Shown here in pieces: positions 1 through 10,022 of a stretch of 64,000 nucleotides of DNA. This DNA is from Hippophae tibetana. Taxonomy: Eukaryota > Streptophyta > Magnoliopsida > Rosales > Elaeagnaceae. How positions within the stretch are numbered: the first letter of the stretch is position 1; each line of letters opens with the position of its first letter. The translations under genes and the position numbers were made by a program. Below the pieces are notes generated by a model. The model ran no database searches. It was not told the DNA's origin and saw only the letters and a program-made list of their open reading frames with translations. The stretch spans positions 84,428,449 to 84,492,448 of the forward strand of contig CM072810.1 of the NCBI GenBank assembly GCA_037013495.1, given 5' to 3'.

Positions 1-1047
1 GAAAAGACAATAAGTGAAAAAAAAAACTTAAGCATTTTCTAATGTCAATTTTACAAAAGAATGTTAGGGGAAAAATTACTCTAAATTGTATATCGTGATA
101 ATTATTATATATATAAATGGAATTTAATACGTCTTAAAATGACAAATTAGAAATGTTTCAAATTTTGTTCATTATTTTAAATAAGAGTTCAATAATTATC
201 ATTTTTAACTCATTTATGACATCAATATTCTTAACTTATTTGTAAGTTATTCTGGTTGTCTTGGAATGCACCGTATTGAAATTAAATTTGGATATTGCTT
301 CACCCTAAGAATCTAGTTTCCAAACGCCTTATAGAAGTAAGAAGCAAAGAAATATGAGTGGAAATATTAAGCTCATCCTCTATAAAAATGATTCTTGCTA
401 CGTACCAAGAAGTTACAAATATTGTATAAAACCACCTCTTCCATCACCGTTTTTTATTGGGAAGAGACATAATATAATTCACATGAATATTCCTCTGTTG
501 GGTATTAAGACTTAAAAAGAAAACAAAATAATGATAAACATTAGGAAAACTCAATAAGTGGAAAAAAAAGCTTAAACATTTTCTAATGTCAATTTTAGAA
601 AAGAATGTTAGGGGAAAAATTACTCCAAATTTTATATCATTCTAATTATTATATATTTAAGTGGAATTTACTACGTCTTAAAATGCCAAATTACAAACGT
701 ATCAAATTTTGTTCATTATTTAATATAAGAGAACAACCATTGTCATTTTTAACTCATTTACGACATCAATATTCTTAACTTATTTGTAAGTTATTCTGGT
801 TGTGTTGGAATGCACCGTATTGAAATTAAATTTGGATATTGCTTTCCCCCTAAAAATCTAGTTTCCAAACGCCTTATAGAAGTAAGAAGCTCAGAAATAT
901 AAGTGGAAATATATAGGTCATCCTCTATAGAAATGTTTCTTGCTAGTACCAAGAAGTTACAAACATTGTCTAAAACCACCTCATCCATGACCTTTTTTCA
1001 TTGGGAAGAGAGATAATATAATTCACATGAATATAATTCACATGAAT
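1..1047. repeat. Satellite array, left flank (about two 544-bp monomers)
   Basis: Two consecutive copies of the AT-rich satellite that also fills 13814-64000. The landmark GGAATGCACCGTATTGAA recurs near 264 and 807, a spacing of about 543 bp. Other shared blocks are CCAAACGCCTTATAGAAG and TTTTCTAATGTCAATTTT. The satellite ends inside the phrase CACATGAATAT, followed by a short duplicated filler (1035-1047) at the junction with the retrotransposon. There is no gene; the ORF at 791-988 is an opening in one monomer. Confidence 0.95.
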
Positions 1048-1548
1048 TTTTTATTTTTTTTATTTTTTTTAACCGACATCGTCGATTCTTGCCAATACTT
1101 TGGTTTTAATATTTATAAAGCTCTCGCAAGTGCACGAATCATTTCGAAGAAAATGATAAGTATACTCCCAAGGTCGATCTAAGGAAGGAATGTATGTGGT
1201 TTTTAATTTATTATTCAAACTTTTAAAAACGAAATTAAATCCTAAACATCCTGTCACGATAGTTTGGTTTTTGTGTTCCTAATCTAATAACATAAAATAA
1301 ACATATATACAGATTAATTAAATATAATCTAATAACATAAAAATAAACATAGATATAAATTCAATAAATAATTATCTAAAAATAAACATATATACAGATT
1401 CAATAAATATTTATGCAAATTTTTATCATTTATATTAGCGGAGAATTTATGGATATAATAACTAAATTAATTATGCTTGCTCATATTATCTAGGTTATTA
1501 AAGATATAAATTGATATTTTATTGATTCTCTTTTTTTATATATAAATA

Positions 1549-1694
1549 CCACCTTTCGTGGGGTTAGATATTCTTTGTTAACTAAACAAATCAATTAACA
1601 CCTATGGGTGGGGTTGATAACTAATATTCTTAATTAAATTAATTCCTTTTTCTAAGAGATTGAAAGTGAACCATTTAAATGCCACCTTTGGTGG
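1549..1694 (-). repeat. Three short hairpin motifs in the 3' LTR
   Basis: Three small inverted repeats each precede a GGTTAGATA-like or GGTTGATA word: CCACCTTTCGTGG (1549-1561), CACCTATGGGTG (1599-1610) and CCACCTTTGGTGG (1682-1694). The same trio occurs in the other LTR near 12284, 12335 and 12418. They lie in the transcribed R/U5 part, so they would be RNA hairpins in the element transcript. Function is unknown. Confidence 0.6.
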
Positions 1695-2310
1695 GGTTAG
1701 ATAGTTTAAACTTTATTCAAGGTGTCCAAATTAAACTTAAGAATTTAATTATCCGAGTACTAACTTTCAAGTTTTAAAACCATTATTGAAAACATGTTGT
1801 CAATACATTTTCACATAATAATTCTTATAAAACTTTTGAAATAGAGTTTCACTCTAACTACCGGGCGATTGTACCAACAAATAAAAGAGCACTACTCTAA
1901 ATTAGACCGGATAACTAAACCTTAAAATCTAATTTTCAGGTTTAAGTTTGTAATGAAAAATAATATATTTCTCTCTAACATTCTTAATATAAAATCTTGA
2001 ATAAAAACAAAATCAATTCATTTTAAAGATTTTTACCTATTTAATATTTCGCAAGCATAAGAACGTCGTTATTACATCATGTTTACTAAACAGCCAGCAT
2101 AGTTAAATTTAACCACAGACAAATTAAATATAACATGTAAGAATAAAACATAAAAATAACTGTAAAGAAAATAAAATCCTTACAGAACTTCGACGCTATT
2201 CCCGTAGCTGGAAAAACTCCAAGCGGAATTTGCACTCCCATTTATTGAATCAAAAAATCTAAACTATTACAAAAACATTACAAGTTCCTCTCAAAAACAG
2301 AAGAACTCTA

Positions 2311-2424
2311 CAACTAAGAGAATTGAACTAAAAACTAAGAGAAAAACTAAGAAAAGCTTAGAAACTAAGAAAGAAACTAAGAAAATCTCAAAAACTAAGA
2401 AATGAGAGAAAGAAAGAAGAGAGA
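2311..2424 (-). repeat. Degenerate AACTAAGA tandem repeat in the 3' LTR
   Basis: Loose tandem repeats of a roughly 10-bp AACTAAGA/GAAACTAAGA unit run into GAGAGAAAGAAAGAAG. On the element strand this is a pyrimidine-rich leader just downstream of the TATA box. The same tract is at 13050-13163 in the 5' LTR. Confidence 0.7.
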
Positions 2425-2467
2425 AGTGTGTTTTGAAGGTGTGATTTGAAGTGAAGGGAAGGGGGGG

Positions 2468-2475
2468 TATTTATA
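2468..2475 (-). promoter_or_regulatory. LTR TATA box (3' LTR copy)
   Basis: TATAAATA on the minus strand, in the context CCTATAAATACCCC and followed by a pyrimidine-rich leader. It is identical in position to the TATA box of the 5' LTR (13204-13211). Upstream U3 sequence is largely deleted in this copy. Confidence 0.7.
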
Positions 2476-2594
2476 GGTGAGAATGGAGAGAAAAAATGAG
2501 TAAAAAAATGTTAAAAACATATAAATATATATATTTTTAATCAATTAATGTACATAAAATCATGGTTATTTTAGTGCTTTTTGAGCACTCATCA

Positions 2595-2606
2595 CAACCC
2601 CCAACC
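2595..2606 (-). other. Polypurine tract (plus-strand primer)
   Basis: GGTTGGGGGTTG on the minus strand lies directly against the TG start of the 3' LTR. This is where LTR elements prime plus-strand DNA synthesis. It fixes the 3' LTR boundary at 2594. Confidence 0.8.
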
Positions 2607-2610
2607 AGCT

Positions 2611-2632
2611 TCTTGCTAGTCCCTTAGCAAGA
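2611..2632 (-). other. Perfect 8-bp stem-loop next to the polypurine tract
   Basis: TCTTGCTA (2611-2618) and its exact complement TAGCAAGA (2625-2632) are separated by a 6-nt loop. It lies just upstream of the polypurine tract on the element strand. A role in RNA structure near the 3' end is only inferred. Confidence 0.6.
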
Positions 2633-4425
2633 GAAGCGATAAAAGCTAAAAATTAAACTATCCTAAATCACTTTCGTGGATTGAAACGGTTGCATTTAGC
2701 CTATGCAACAAGCCTTTAAACCCCTAGGTTGCCCTAGTGGACGAGTTTGAGTCTCGTGAGGGTTTTCAATAATGATACCCACAAACATTGAACTAATTGT
2801 AAAAATCAAAAGAAACTATAAAAACAATCAAATCAAAAACTACAATTACAACACAATCAAAAATTAATTTAAGAATAAAAGAAAACAACATATCACAAAA
2901 ATTTCTCACACTTTTTAATCTCTTTTAAGATCGTAATTAAAATCTCAAGCATAAGTTATTTTAATCTCTTTAAACAATCATGATTTTATTATAATAATTA
3001 GTCGAAAATCATTTTCATATTTCATTTCAAAAATGTGTCAATTTAATTTTACCCAATTTCAGTGTCATGAATCAGAATTCGCTTCGACTCTATTCCTCAC
3101 AAGTCAATACTCTCAAAGCACTGAATCCTATGGGTTCAAATACTCATACTAATTTATATGCGAAAGAGTTGATGTATAGAAATAAACTAATATGTTCGCA
3201 TATGTATAAAGAATAAAGGCTCAAAGTGTTATTTTAATATTGATCTCATGAAAGGAATCGAATGTATAAATTATAAAGATATCATATATAAAAATTATTT
3301 TCATGCATAAATTAAACTCATTAAGAAAGAATTTCAAGATATATGCTTTTTACAAATGAAGAAATTGCAATGACTTTTTAGGGAATTTACTTGCTATATC
3401 TTTCTTTTGTATTTAGCCTTTACTCACAACTTTGTTGGCAATGTGGGTCATAGTATGTAGATGATACTATTTTTTTTATCTCTCTATACATTATTTCTTT
3501 TTTCAATATATGTATTTTTTAGAGAGTCAACCCATGTACAAATTGTACATTTTTTTTGGATTTTGGTGAGTGGTTAATTTTGTGGCTTTTCTGTTTGATC
3601 TTGGTTTAGGTAACTCCAGATATGTCTTTTTGTTTTTGTAGCAGTCATGCATGAATGAGATATAAGCATATACTATCAATTTCTACTCAAATCGTTTAAT
3701 CTAAACAAAAATAATAATAAAAAATATATGATACTCTATTAAGATGAGAAAAAATTCATACATTCAATGCTAATACCTATAGAGATCATCTAAACTTTTG
3801 AATAAATAAGAAATGTATTTGGAGTAGAAAAAATATATATTTCACTCTGAATAAAATAAATTAGGTTCAAATTATATCTCACAAGGGTAGTCTCCACTAA
3901 AAAAATTCATAAACACCGATTTTGGGTTTAATATAATTTCCACATTTTATCAAGAAATACTAGTTATGACAAAAACTAACTAATTATCAAAAATAATTAC
4001 AAAATATTTCATGATATGTTTTCAAAAATTAATCTAACAGTACCAAAGACTTAACTATTTACTTAAATTTGATTTAAAGAAATGATAAATTTTTGTGAGA
4101 TTTTTTTTTTATTATGCATGGTAACTTTTCACCACCCCAACCTAGAACTTACATTGTCCTCAATGTAACAACTGCAAATTAAAGATAAAGAGAAAAGAGG
4201 AGAAAGATTACCTATTTCTTGAGAATGTGTAAGTAGTAATGAAGAAATGCAGGTGCATCCATCATATTCATCATTAAAGTGTATACAGACAGATTGCTGT
4301 GAACTTCTAACATCTCAACAAATATTTTAGTTTTAACAATTTTAAAAATTATTCACATATAAGTAAACTAAAATAAACAATAAAATTAAGTAAATAAAAC
4401 AAATAACAAAAAATTACCTAACATG
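2633..4425 (-). other. Non-coding 3' region of the element, no env-like ORF
   Basis: About 1.8 kb of AT-rich sequence between pol and the polypurine tract. No ORF of notable length opens on either strand, although many Athila elements carry an env-like ORF here. A cluster of inverted repeats sits at 3450-3550: ATAGTAT/ATACTAT (3450-3470), a CTCTCTA/TAGAGAG stem (3480-3526), and ATGTACAA/TTGTACAT (3534-3550). I see no remnant I can assign to a protein. Confidence 0.7.
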
Positions 4426-4473
4426 ATGGGTTGCCTCCCATCCAGCGCTTAGTTTAACGTCTTAGCAAGACGT
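4426..4473 (-). other. Post-pol conserved hairpin module
   Basis: Two small inverted repeats lie just after the integrase stop: ATGGGTTGCCTCCCAT (4426-4441) and ACGTCTT-AGC-AAGACGT (4457-4473). On the element strand the first reads TGGGAGGCAACCCA, a word I recall as common after pol in Athila-type elements. The same arrangement, with diverged bases, recurs at 9907-9956 just after the stand-alone gag. Function is unknown; a role in RNA processing or translation is inference. Confidence 0.7.
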
Positions 4474-4485
4474 ATCTTTTTGGTG

Positions 4486-6432
4486 CTAAGGGTTACTCAG
4501 CCAAATGTAATCCATTTCAGCAATGTTGTTTGGTTCTTCTAAATAAGGCTTGACACGATGGCCATTATGTTTGAACGTTTTTTGTGTCTTGGAGTCCAAT
4601 AGTTCTACCACTCCATGTTCAGATACCTGAACTATTTTGAATGGTCCATCCCATCTTGATCTCAACTTTCTTGGAAACAATCTCAAACGAGAGTTAAATA
4701 AAAGAACTTTCATTCCAGGGTGAAAAGTTTTAGGAACTAGCCTCTTGTCATGATAGCGCTTAGTACGCTCTTTGTATAATTTGGCATTCTCATAAGCTTC
4801 ATTCCTAATTTCTTCCAACTCATGAAGCTGGAGTAATCGTTTTTCACCTGCTTTATCTAAATCCATGTTTAGCTCTTTAATTGCCCAGTAAGCCTTGTGT
4901 TCAAGTTCAACTGGAAGGTGGCACGCTTTCCCAAAGATTAACCGGTAAGGGGTCATCACAATAGGTGTTTTGTAAGCGGTGAGGTATGCCCATAAGGCAT
5001 CATTTAACTTAAATGCCCAATCCTTCCTTGAAGGACGCACAGTGCGTTCCAATATTCCCTTAATTTGCCTATTACTTACTTCCACTAAACCGGAAGTTTG
5101 AGGATGATATGGAGTAGCTACCTTATGTGTGATGTTATACTTGTTTAGTACTCCATCAAAGAGTTTGTTACAAAAATGGCTACCTCCATCACTTATTATA
5201 GCTCTAGGCGTTCCGAACCTACTGAATATGAAATCTTTCAAGAATTTCACAACAACATTAGCATCATTGGTTTTGGTGGGGATAGCTTCTACCCACTTGG
5301 ACACATAATCCACAGCAACCAAAATGTATTGAAAACCATTAGATGGGAGAAAAGGACCCATAAAGTCAATCCCCCATACATCAAAGAGTTCAACAACTAA
5401 ATTAGATGTCAAAGGCATTTCATCTCTTTTGCTTATGTTTTCTGTTCTTTGACATCTATCACATTGTGCATAAAACATATGAGCATCTTTAAAAAGAGTG
5501 GGCCAAAAGAATCCAGACTTTAATATCTTACGGGCTGTCTTTTCACCTCCAAAATGACCCCCACAATGAAGTTCATGACAAAAAGTTAGAATGCTCTTAT
5601 GTTCTTCTTCAGGTACACATCTCCGGATCACTTGATCTTGACCAATCTTGTATAAATAAGGGTCATCCCAGAAATAGTCCTTAATAGTTTTAAAAAACCT
5701 TTTCTTGTCCTGATATGAAGTGTTAGGTCGCAAAACACCAGTGGCAAGATAGTTTACAATATCAGCATACCATGGGTTTGGACCTATGAAAAATAACCGT
5801 TCATCAGGAAAGGTTTCAACTATATCTTCATTACTCTCATCTTTAAGAGAATTGAAGTCAGAAATCAACCTAGACAAATGGTCAGCTACTAAGTTTTCAC
5901 TGCCTTTCTTATCCTTGATTTCTAGGTCAAATTCTTGTAAGAGTAAGACCCACCTGATTAATCTTGGCTTGGCATTTGGTTTACTTAATAGGTATCTTAA
6001 AGCAGCATGATCAGAATGCACAATCACTTTAGATCCTACTAAATAAGACCGAAATTTGTCTAAAGAGAATACTATAGCCAAGAATTCCTTTTCAGTGGTG
6101 GTATAATTCATTTGGGCATCATTGAGTGTTTTGCTAGCGTAGTAGATGACATGCAAACGCTTATCCACTCTTTGTCCCAAGACTGCTCCTATTACATAAT
6201 CAGAAGCGTCACACATTATTTCAAAAGGTAAAGACCAGTTTGGTGCCATTATAACAGGGGTAGATGTTAGTTTATCTTTCAAGGTATTAAAGGAAATAAG
6301 GTAGTCATTGTTGAAGTCAAAATTAGCATCTTTGGATAGCAAGTTACATAAGGGACGACTTATTTTAGAGAAATCTTTAATAAATCGTCTGTAAAATCCT
6401 GCATGTCCCAAGAAGCTTCTTATCCCCTTCAC
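4486..6432 (-). CDS. pol: pol, RNase H and integrase part (frameshifted from RT)
   Basis: This 648-residue frame carries the end of the RT region, RNase H and integrase. RNase H (about residues 45-170) shows its acidic residues in CDAS, TEKE and HSDH; it degrades the RNA strand during reverse transcription. Integrase joins the DNA copy to the host chromosome. It has a zinc region (about 288-328) with LHCGGH and CDRC, then the catalytic triad in WGIDFMG, ISDGG and GLVEVSN. The C-terminus keeps the GVVELLDS...GHRVKPYL pattern typical of Athila and has no chromodomain. It overlaps the upstream frame by 4 bp in another frame. The family normally encodes both as one polyprotein, so the initial Met is simply the first one in frame. 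The cause is one base too few in a C-run (minus strand, 6440-6443). All catalytic residues are intact. Confidence 0.9.
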   Translation of the reverse strand: MKGIRSFLGHAGFYRRFIKDFSKISRPLCNLLSKDANFDFNNDYLISFNTLKDKLTSTPVIMAPNWSLPFEIMCDASDYVIGAVLGQRVDKRLHVIYYASKTLNDAQMNYTTTEKEFLAIVFSLDKFRSYLVGSKVIVHSDHAALRYLLSKPNAKPRLIRWVLLLQEFDLEIKDKKGSENLVADHLSRLISDFNSLKDESNEDIVETFPDERLFFIGPNPWYADIVNYLATGVLRPNTSYQDKKRFFKTIKDYFWDDPYLYKIGQDQVIRRCVPEEEHKSILTFCHELHCGGHFGGEKTARKILKSGFFWPTLFKDAHMFYAQCDRCQRTENISKRDEMPLTSNLVVELFDVWGIDFMGPFLPSNGFQYILVAVDYVSKWVEAIPTKTNDANVVVKFLKDFIFSRFGTPRAIISDGGSHFCNKLFDGVLNKYNITHKVATPYHPQTSGLVEVSNRQIKGILERTVRPSRKDWAFKLNDALWAYLTAYKTPIVMTPYRLIFGKACHLPVELEHKAYWAIKELNMDLDKAGEKRLLQLHELEEIRNEAYENAKLYKERTKRYHDKRLVPKTFHPGMKVLLFNSRLRLFPRKLRSRWDGPFKIVQVSEHGVVELLDSKTQKTFKHNGHRVKPYLEEPNNIAEMDYIWLSNP

Positions 6433-9400
6433 AGATGTAGGGGAGGTAGTTTGGATATCAATTCAACTTTTGCCTTATCAACTTCAATACCCTTGTTTGA
6501 AATTATATGTCCTAAAACTATCCCTTGTTGAACCATAAAATGACTTTTCTCCCAACTAAGGGTTAGATTGCATTCAATGCATCTTTCTAAAACCAAAGTC
6601 AATTTATGTAAGCAATCATCAAATGAGTTCCCAAAGACAGAGAAATCGTCCATGAAAATCTCAATGAATTTTTCCACCATGTCCGAGAAAATGGATATCA
6701 TGCATCTCTGGAACGTGGCAGGGGCATTGCATAACCCAAATGGCATTCTGCGAAAAGCAAATGTCCCAAAAGGACATGTAAATGTGGTCTTTTCCTGATC
6801 TTCTGGTGCTATGGGTACTTGATAATATCCAGACAGTCCATCCAAAAAATAGTAAAATTCGTGCCCAGCTAATCTTTCCAACATTTGATCAATGAATGGA
6901 AGAGGAAAGTGATCCTTTTTCGTATATAAATTTAGTTTCCTAAAATCTATACACATTCTCCATCCAGTGATTATTCTAGTGGGCACTAATTCACTTTTGT
7001 CATTCTTAACAACTGTTATCCCAGATTTCTTTGGTACCACATGCACTGGACTAACCCACTTACTATCTGCAATAGGATAGATAATCCCTTCTTCTAATAA
7101 TTTAAGAATTTCCTTTTTAACTACCTCTTGCATGTTTGGGTTTAGTCTCCTTTGGGCCTCTCGTACAGGTTTAGCACCATCCTCCAAGTTGATCTTGTGC
7201 ATACACATTGTTGGACTAATGCCTCTTATATCCCCTATACTCCAACCTATAGATTTCTTAAACTGTTTAAGCACTTTGATGAGTTCCTTTTCTTGTGGTT
7301 TGGTCAAGGTTGAAGAAATTATCACTGGATAAGTTTCTCCTTCTCCCAAAAACACATATTTTAAGTGCTCAGGTAAGACTTTGAGTTCAAGTTCAGGTGG
7401 ATTGGCCTCTTTACTAGATGAAGAACTGGGTAGATTTAAAAGTGTACTAGATTTTGTCATCACTTCATCATTGTCTAGTTGTTTAAGGTACCCATTAATT
7501 TCCTCATCTAAATCTTCTTCAACCTTTTCAAGTGTAAGAACGGTTTCAAGCTTGTCTTCTATTCTGGTTTGTGAAAAGGTGCTTTGGACAAGATTATCCA
7601 AAGGATCAACTTCGAATATTTCATCGATGGCAGAAATAGAAGGAAAAGGTGAAGAGTCAACAACTTTAAAATGAACAGTCTCTCCTAAGACTGTCATTGT
7701 CAAATTTCCATCTTGGACATCAATAATAGTTTTAGTAGTTGCCATAAATGGTCTACCAAGCAATATTGTGTGCTCTCTGTCCAATGCTGGATTTTCTTGC
7801 ATATCCAGAACCACAAAGTCAACAGGTATTATCAGTTTGTCTACCTGTACCAAAACATCCTCAACTATTCCCTCTGGATATTTAAGAGATCTATCTGAAA
7901 GTTGAAGGGACATAGTTGTGGGTTTTAAATCCCCTAGGTTGAGCTGTAAGAATATAGAGTAGGGCATCAAATTTATACTAGCACCTAAATCAAGCATTGC
8001 TTTAGCAACCTTCCTATCCCCCATAGTTATGTTTATAATAAAACTTCCAGGGTCTTTCAACTTAGGGGGTAGTTTGTGCTGAAGTACAGCGCTAGAAATT
8101 TCTGATACTACTACTCGTTCATTCAGTTCATACCTCCTTTTCTTAGTGTTCAACTCTTTGAAAAACTTGGCATATGAGGGCACATTCATGATCACTTCTA
8201 ATAATGGTAAATTGATATTTACTTTAGAGAGCATATTAAAAAGATCATTGAATTGCTTATCTTGTTTGGATTCTTTTAACCGGTGGGGAAAAGGTACTTG
8301 CATCTGGTGTGGTTCTGTTGTCTTTTGAATTTTCAGGGTGTCAGATGACCCCCCAATGAGTTTTTCAGAAGGCTTGTTAAGTTTAACACTTGTTTCTCTT
8401 TTTTGCGAGATTAGAATATCGCCTTCTTTGTTACCTGAACTACAAGGTAGATTGTTAGAAATTTCAGGTGAACTGGTATTGACTACCTTACCACTTCGAA
8501 GGGTTCTTACATCCTTTGCTTGTTCTGGTTGACTGGGCAACTTTCCTGGTTCTTTCTTTTGCATTTGTTCAGCCAGTTGCCCAACTTTAGATTCAATCCT
8601 TTTAACCGAAGCCTCCATGGTGTTCAACCTTTGATTAGTCATCAATTGGTTGTCACGACTAACTTGAATAAAAGCATTCAAGCTATCTTCTAAGGTTGGC
8701 TTAAAAGATTGGTTTGGTGGGTAAGGGTGGTTGTTAACCGACCTTAGTGTTGGATATTGGGTGTAGGCTAGGTGATTATACGTGTTTGGATGATACCTTT
8801 GAAAAGATTGGACCTCCTCTATGGCATCGACACTAGAATCACAAGTATTTGAACAATTATGAGTACCATGCCCAATTGAACAACACACTTCACATACCTC
8901 TTGATTTGAAATTTGGTGGGTAGTGAGAAATTGCACTTGTTTAGTCAATTCAGCAAGTTGCAAGGTTATCTCATTATCAGAGCCAACTTCATTGACCCTT
9001 GCTTTCCTTCTACCACCTCTTTGTTGGGAATTAGAACCTAATAGCTCATAAAGATTATAGGTTTCCTCTGCGGTCTTTTCTCCTACAGCACCTCCAGCAG
9101 CATTATCAACCATGTATTGACTCTGTAGTGTCAATCCATCATAAAAGAATTGGTTTTGTAGCTGTAATGGAAAGGTATGATTTTGACATTGAATGAAAAG
9201 GAGTTTGAATCGTTCCCAAGCTTCATGAAAGGGCTCTTCATACATTTGAGAAAATGTTGCTATCTTTGTTCTTAGATCAACAGTCTTTTGATGGGAATAG
9301 AACCTACCCATAAAAATTTCATAGACTGCCTCCCAAGTTTTAAGAGAACCTGACTGTAGAGTAATGAACCATGACCAAGCTCTATCTTTGAGAGTGTAAG

Positions 9401-9656
9401 GAAAACACCTCATCCTAAGTTGATCTTCATTAATTGCATGTAGTGGAAAGGTTTGGACAATAGCATAGAATTCTCGAATGAAATGTAAAGGGTCTTCATT
9501 AGGGATACCGTAAAAGGAAGGTAACAAAGAATAATGAATCTTTTGCAATTCATAATTCCTTGCAGCCTCTTGTAATTGGATACCGGAAGTTACATTGCCA
9601 ATGATTGGCATTGTATAGTCTTTCATCTTTTTCCGCCTATCTTCAGCATCTCCCAT
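6429..9656 (-). CDS. gag-pol: gag(2)-protease-reverse transcriptase polyprotein
   Basis: A 1075-residue ORF. Residues 1-240 are the Athila gag capsid region. A canonical CCHC zinc knuckle ([14 protein letters not shown]) lies near residues 253-268 for RNA binding. A linker follows, with GKLPSQPE and TLRSGK near 370-390. An aspartic protease has DLGAS near 555, the Athila form of the active site, and a later ILLGRPF. Reverse transcriptase runs from about 780 to the end, with [26 protein letters not shown] and the catalytic FMDD near 1000. The reading frame ends early at 6429 because of the one-base frameshift; RNase H and integrase continue in the next frame. The gag part is about two-thirds identical by eye to the separate gag upstream (10023-11360), so this element carries two gag versions. 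Start chosen: the first Met, just before the conserved gag core; it lacks the roughly 70-residue extension of the upstream gag. Confidence 0.92.
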   Translation of the reverse strand: MGDAEDRRKKMKDYTMPIIGNVTSGIQLQEAARNYELQKIHYSLLPSFYGIPNEDPLHFIREFYAIVQTFPLHAINEDQLRMRCFPYTLKDRAWSWFITLQSGSLKTWEAVYEIFMGRFYSHQKTVDLRTKIATFSQMYEEPFHEAWERFKLLFIQCQNHTFPLQLQNQFFYDGLTLQSQYMVDNAAGGAVGEKTAEETYNLYELLGSNSQQRGGRRKARVNEVGSDNEITLQLAELTKQVQFLTTHQISNQEVCEVCCSIGHGTHNCSNTCDSSVDAIEEVQSFQRYHPNTYNHLAYTQYPTLRSVNNHPYPPNQSFKPTLEDSLNAFIQVSRDNQLMTNQRLNTMEASVKRIESKVGQLAEQMQKKEPGKLPSQPEQAKDVRTLRSGKVVNTSSPEISNNLPCSSGNKEGDILISQKRETSVKLNKPSEKLIGGSSDTLKIQKTTEPHQMQVPFPHRLKESKQDKQFNDLFNMLSKVNINLPLLEVIMNVPSYAKFFKELNTKKRRYELNERVVVSEISSAVLQHKLPPKLKDPGSFIINITMGDRKVAKAMLDLGASINLMPYSIFLQLNLGDLKPTTMSLQLSDRSLKYPEGIVEDVLVQVDKLIIPVDFVVLDMQENPALDREHTILLGRPFMATTKTIIDVQDGNLTMTVLGETVHFKVVDSSPFPSISAIDEIFEVDPLDNLVQSTFSQTRIEDKLETVLTLEKVEEDLDEEINGYLKQLDNDEVMTKSSTLLNLPSSSSSKEANPPELELKVLPEHLKYVFLGEGETYPVIISSTLTKPQEKELIKVLKQFKKSIGWSIGDIRGISPTMCMHKINLEDGAKPVREAQRRLNPNMQEVVKKEILKLLEEGIIYPIADSKWVSPVHVVPKKSGITVVKNDKSELVPTRIITGWRMCIDFRKLNLYTKKDHFPLPFIDQMLERLAGHEFYYFLDGLSGYYQVPIAPEDQEKTTFTCPFGTFAFRRMPFGLCNAPATFQRCMISIFSDMVEKFIEIFMDDFSVFGNSFDDCLHKLTLVLERCIECNLTLSWEKSHFMVQQGIVLGHIISNKGIEVDKAKVELISKLPPLHL

Positions 9657-10022
9657 GGTTGTTTGTAGTTGACAATGATCCTCCTTCTATTGTGTATCAA
9701 CATTTTGCTCTTAAAAAACAATAGTAGATATCTCTAAGAAATATTTATAACTTGATAAAACGTAAAAGCAAAAAGGTGCAAGGAACCTAATTTTTTTAAT
9801 TTTTTTTTAATTTTAATTTTAACGAATGGACACAATTTTTGAAACAAACGAATTTATTTCATTTGAATTTTATTACACGCAAACTAAAACAAAGGAAAAT
9901 ACAACAATGGGTGACCTCCCATGTAGGACTAAAATTTATCGTCTTCTAGTAAGACGTTGCTTGGAGATTGCAGAATGAAAAACTCAATGTCTCCTCTTCA
10001 TTGAATTCATTTAAGTATCAAA
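9657..10022 (-). other. Spacer between the two gag ORFs
   Basis: 366 bp without an ORF. It has two parts. Nearest the upstream gag stop is the conserved hairpin module (9907-9956) otherwise found after pol. The rest (9657-9900) is AT-rich with T and A runs, loosely resembling the AT-rich leader before the upstream gag (11361-11470). It therefore looks like the 3' end of one gene unit followed by the 5' leader of another. Confidence 0.65.
9907..9956 (-). other. Second copy of the hairpin module, after gag1
   Basis: ATGGGTGACCTCCCAT (9907-9922), then CGTCTT-CTAGT-AAGACG (9940-9956). Order, spacing (17 versus 16 bp between parts) and stem sequences match the module after pol at 4426-4473. Both inverted repeats are kept while loop and linker bases differ. 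Confidence 0.7.

Larger units (their letters stand above)
1048..2594 (-). repeat. 3' LTR (U3-deleted)
   Basis: It matches the right LTR from the T-rich block at about 1048 to the terminal TCA at 2594 (TGATGAGTGC on the minus strand). By eye there are about 20 substitutions plus a few single-base indels over the shared 1.5 kb. About 480 bp present in the right LTR (roughly 13241-13730) are missing here near 2505-2517, at a short A-rich microhomology. That removes most of U3, leaving only about 120 bp upstream of the TATA box. The outer end near 1048 is degraded: no TG terminus is visible. Confidence 0.9.

Noticed and set aside
1069..1257. 62-residue minus-strand ORF repeated at 11806-11994
   Set aside because: It lies in the inner end of both LTRs, which is why it occurs twice; no domain, and no sign of coding beyond LTR identity.
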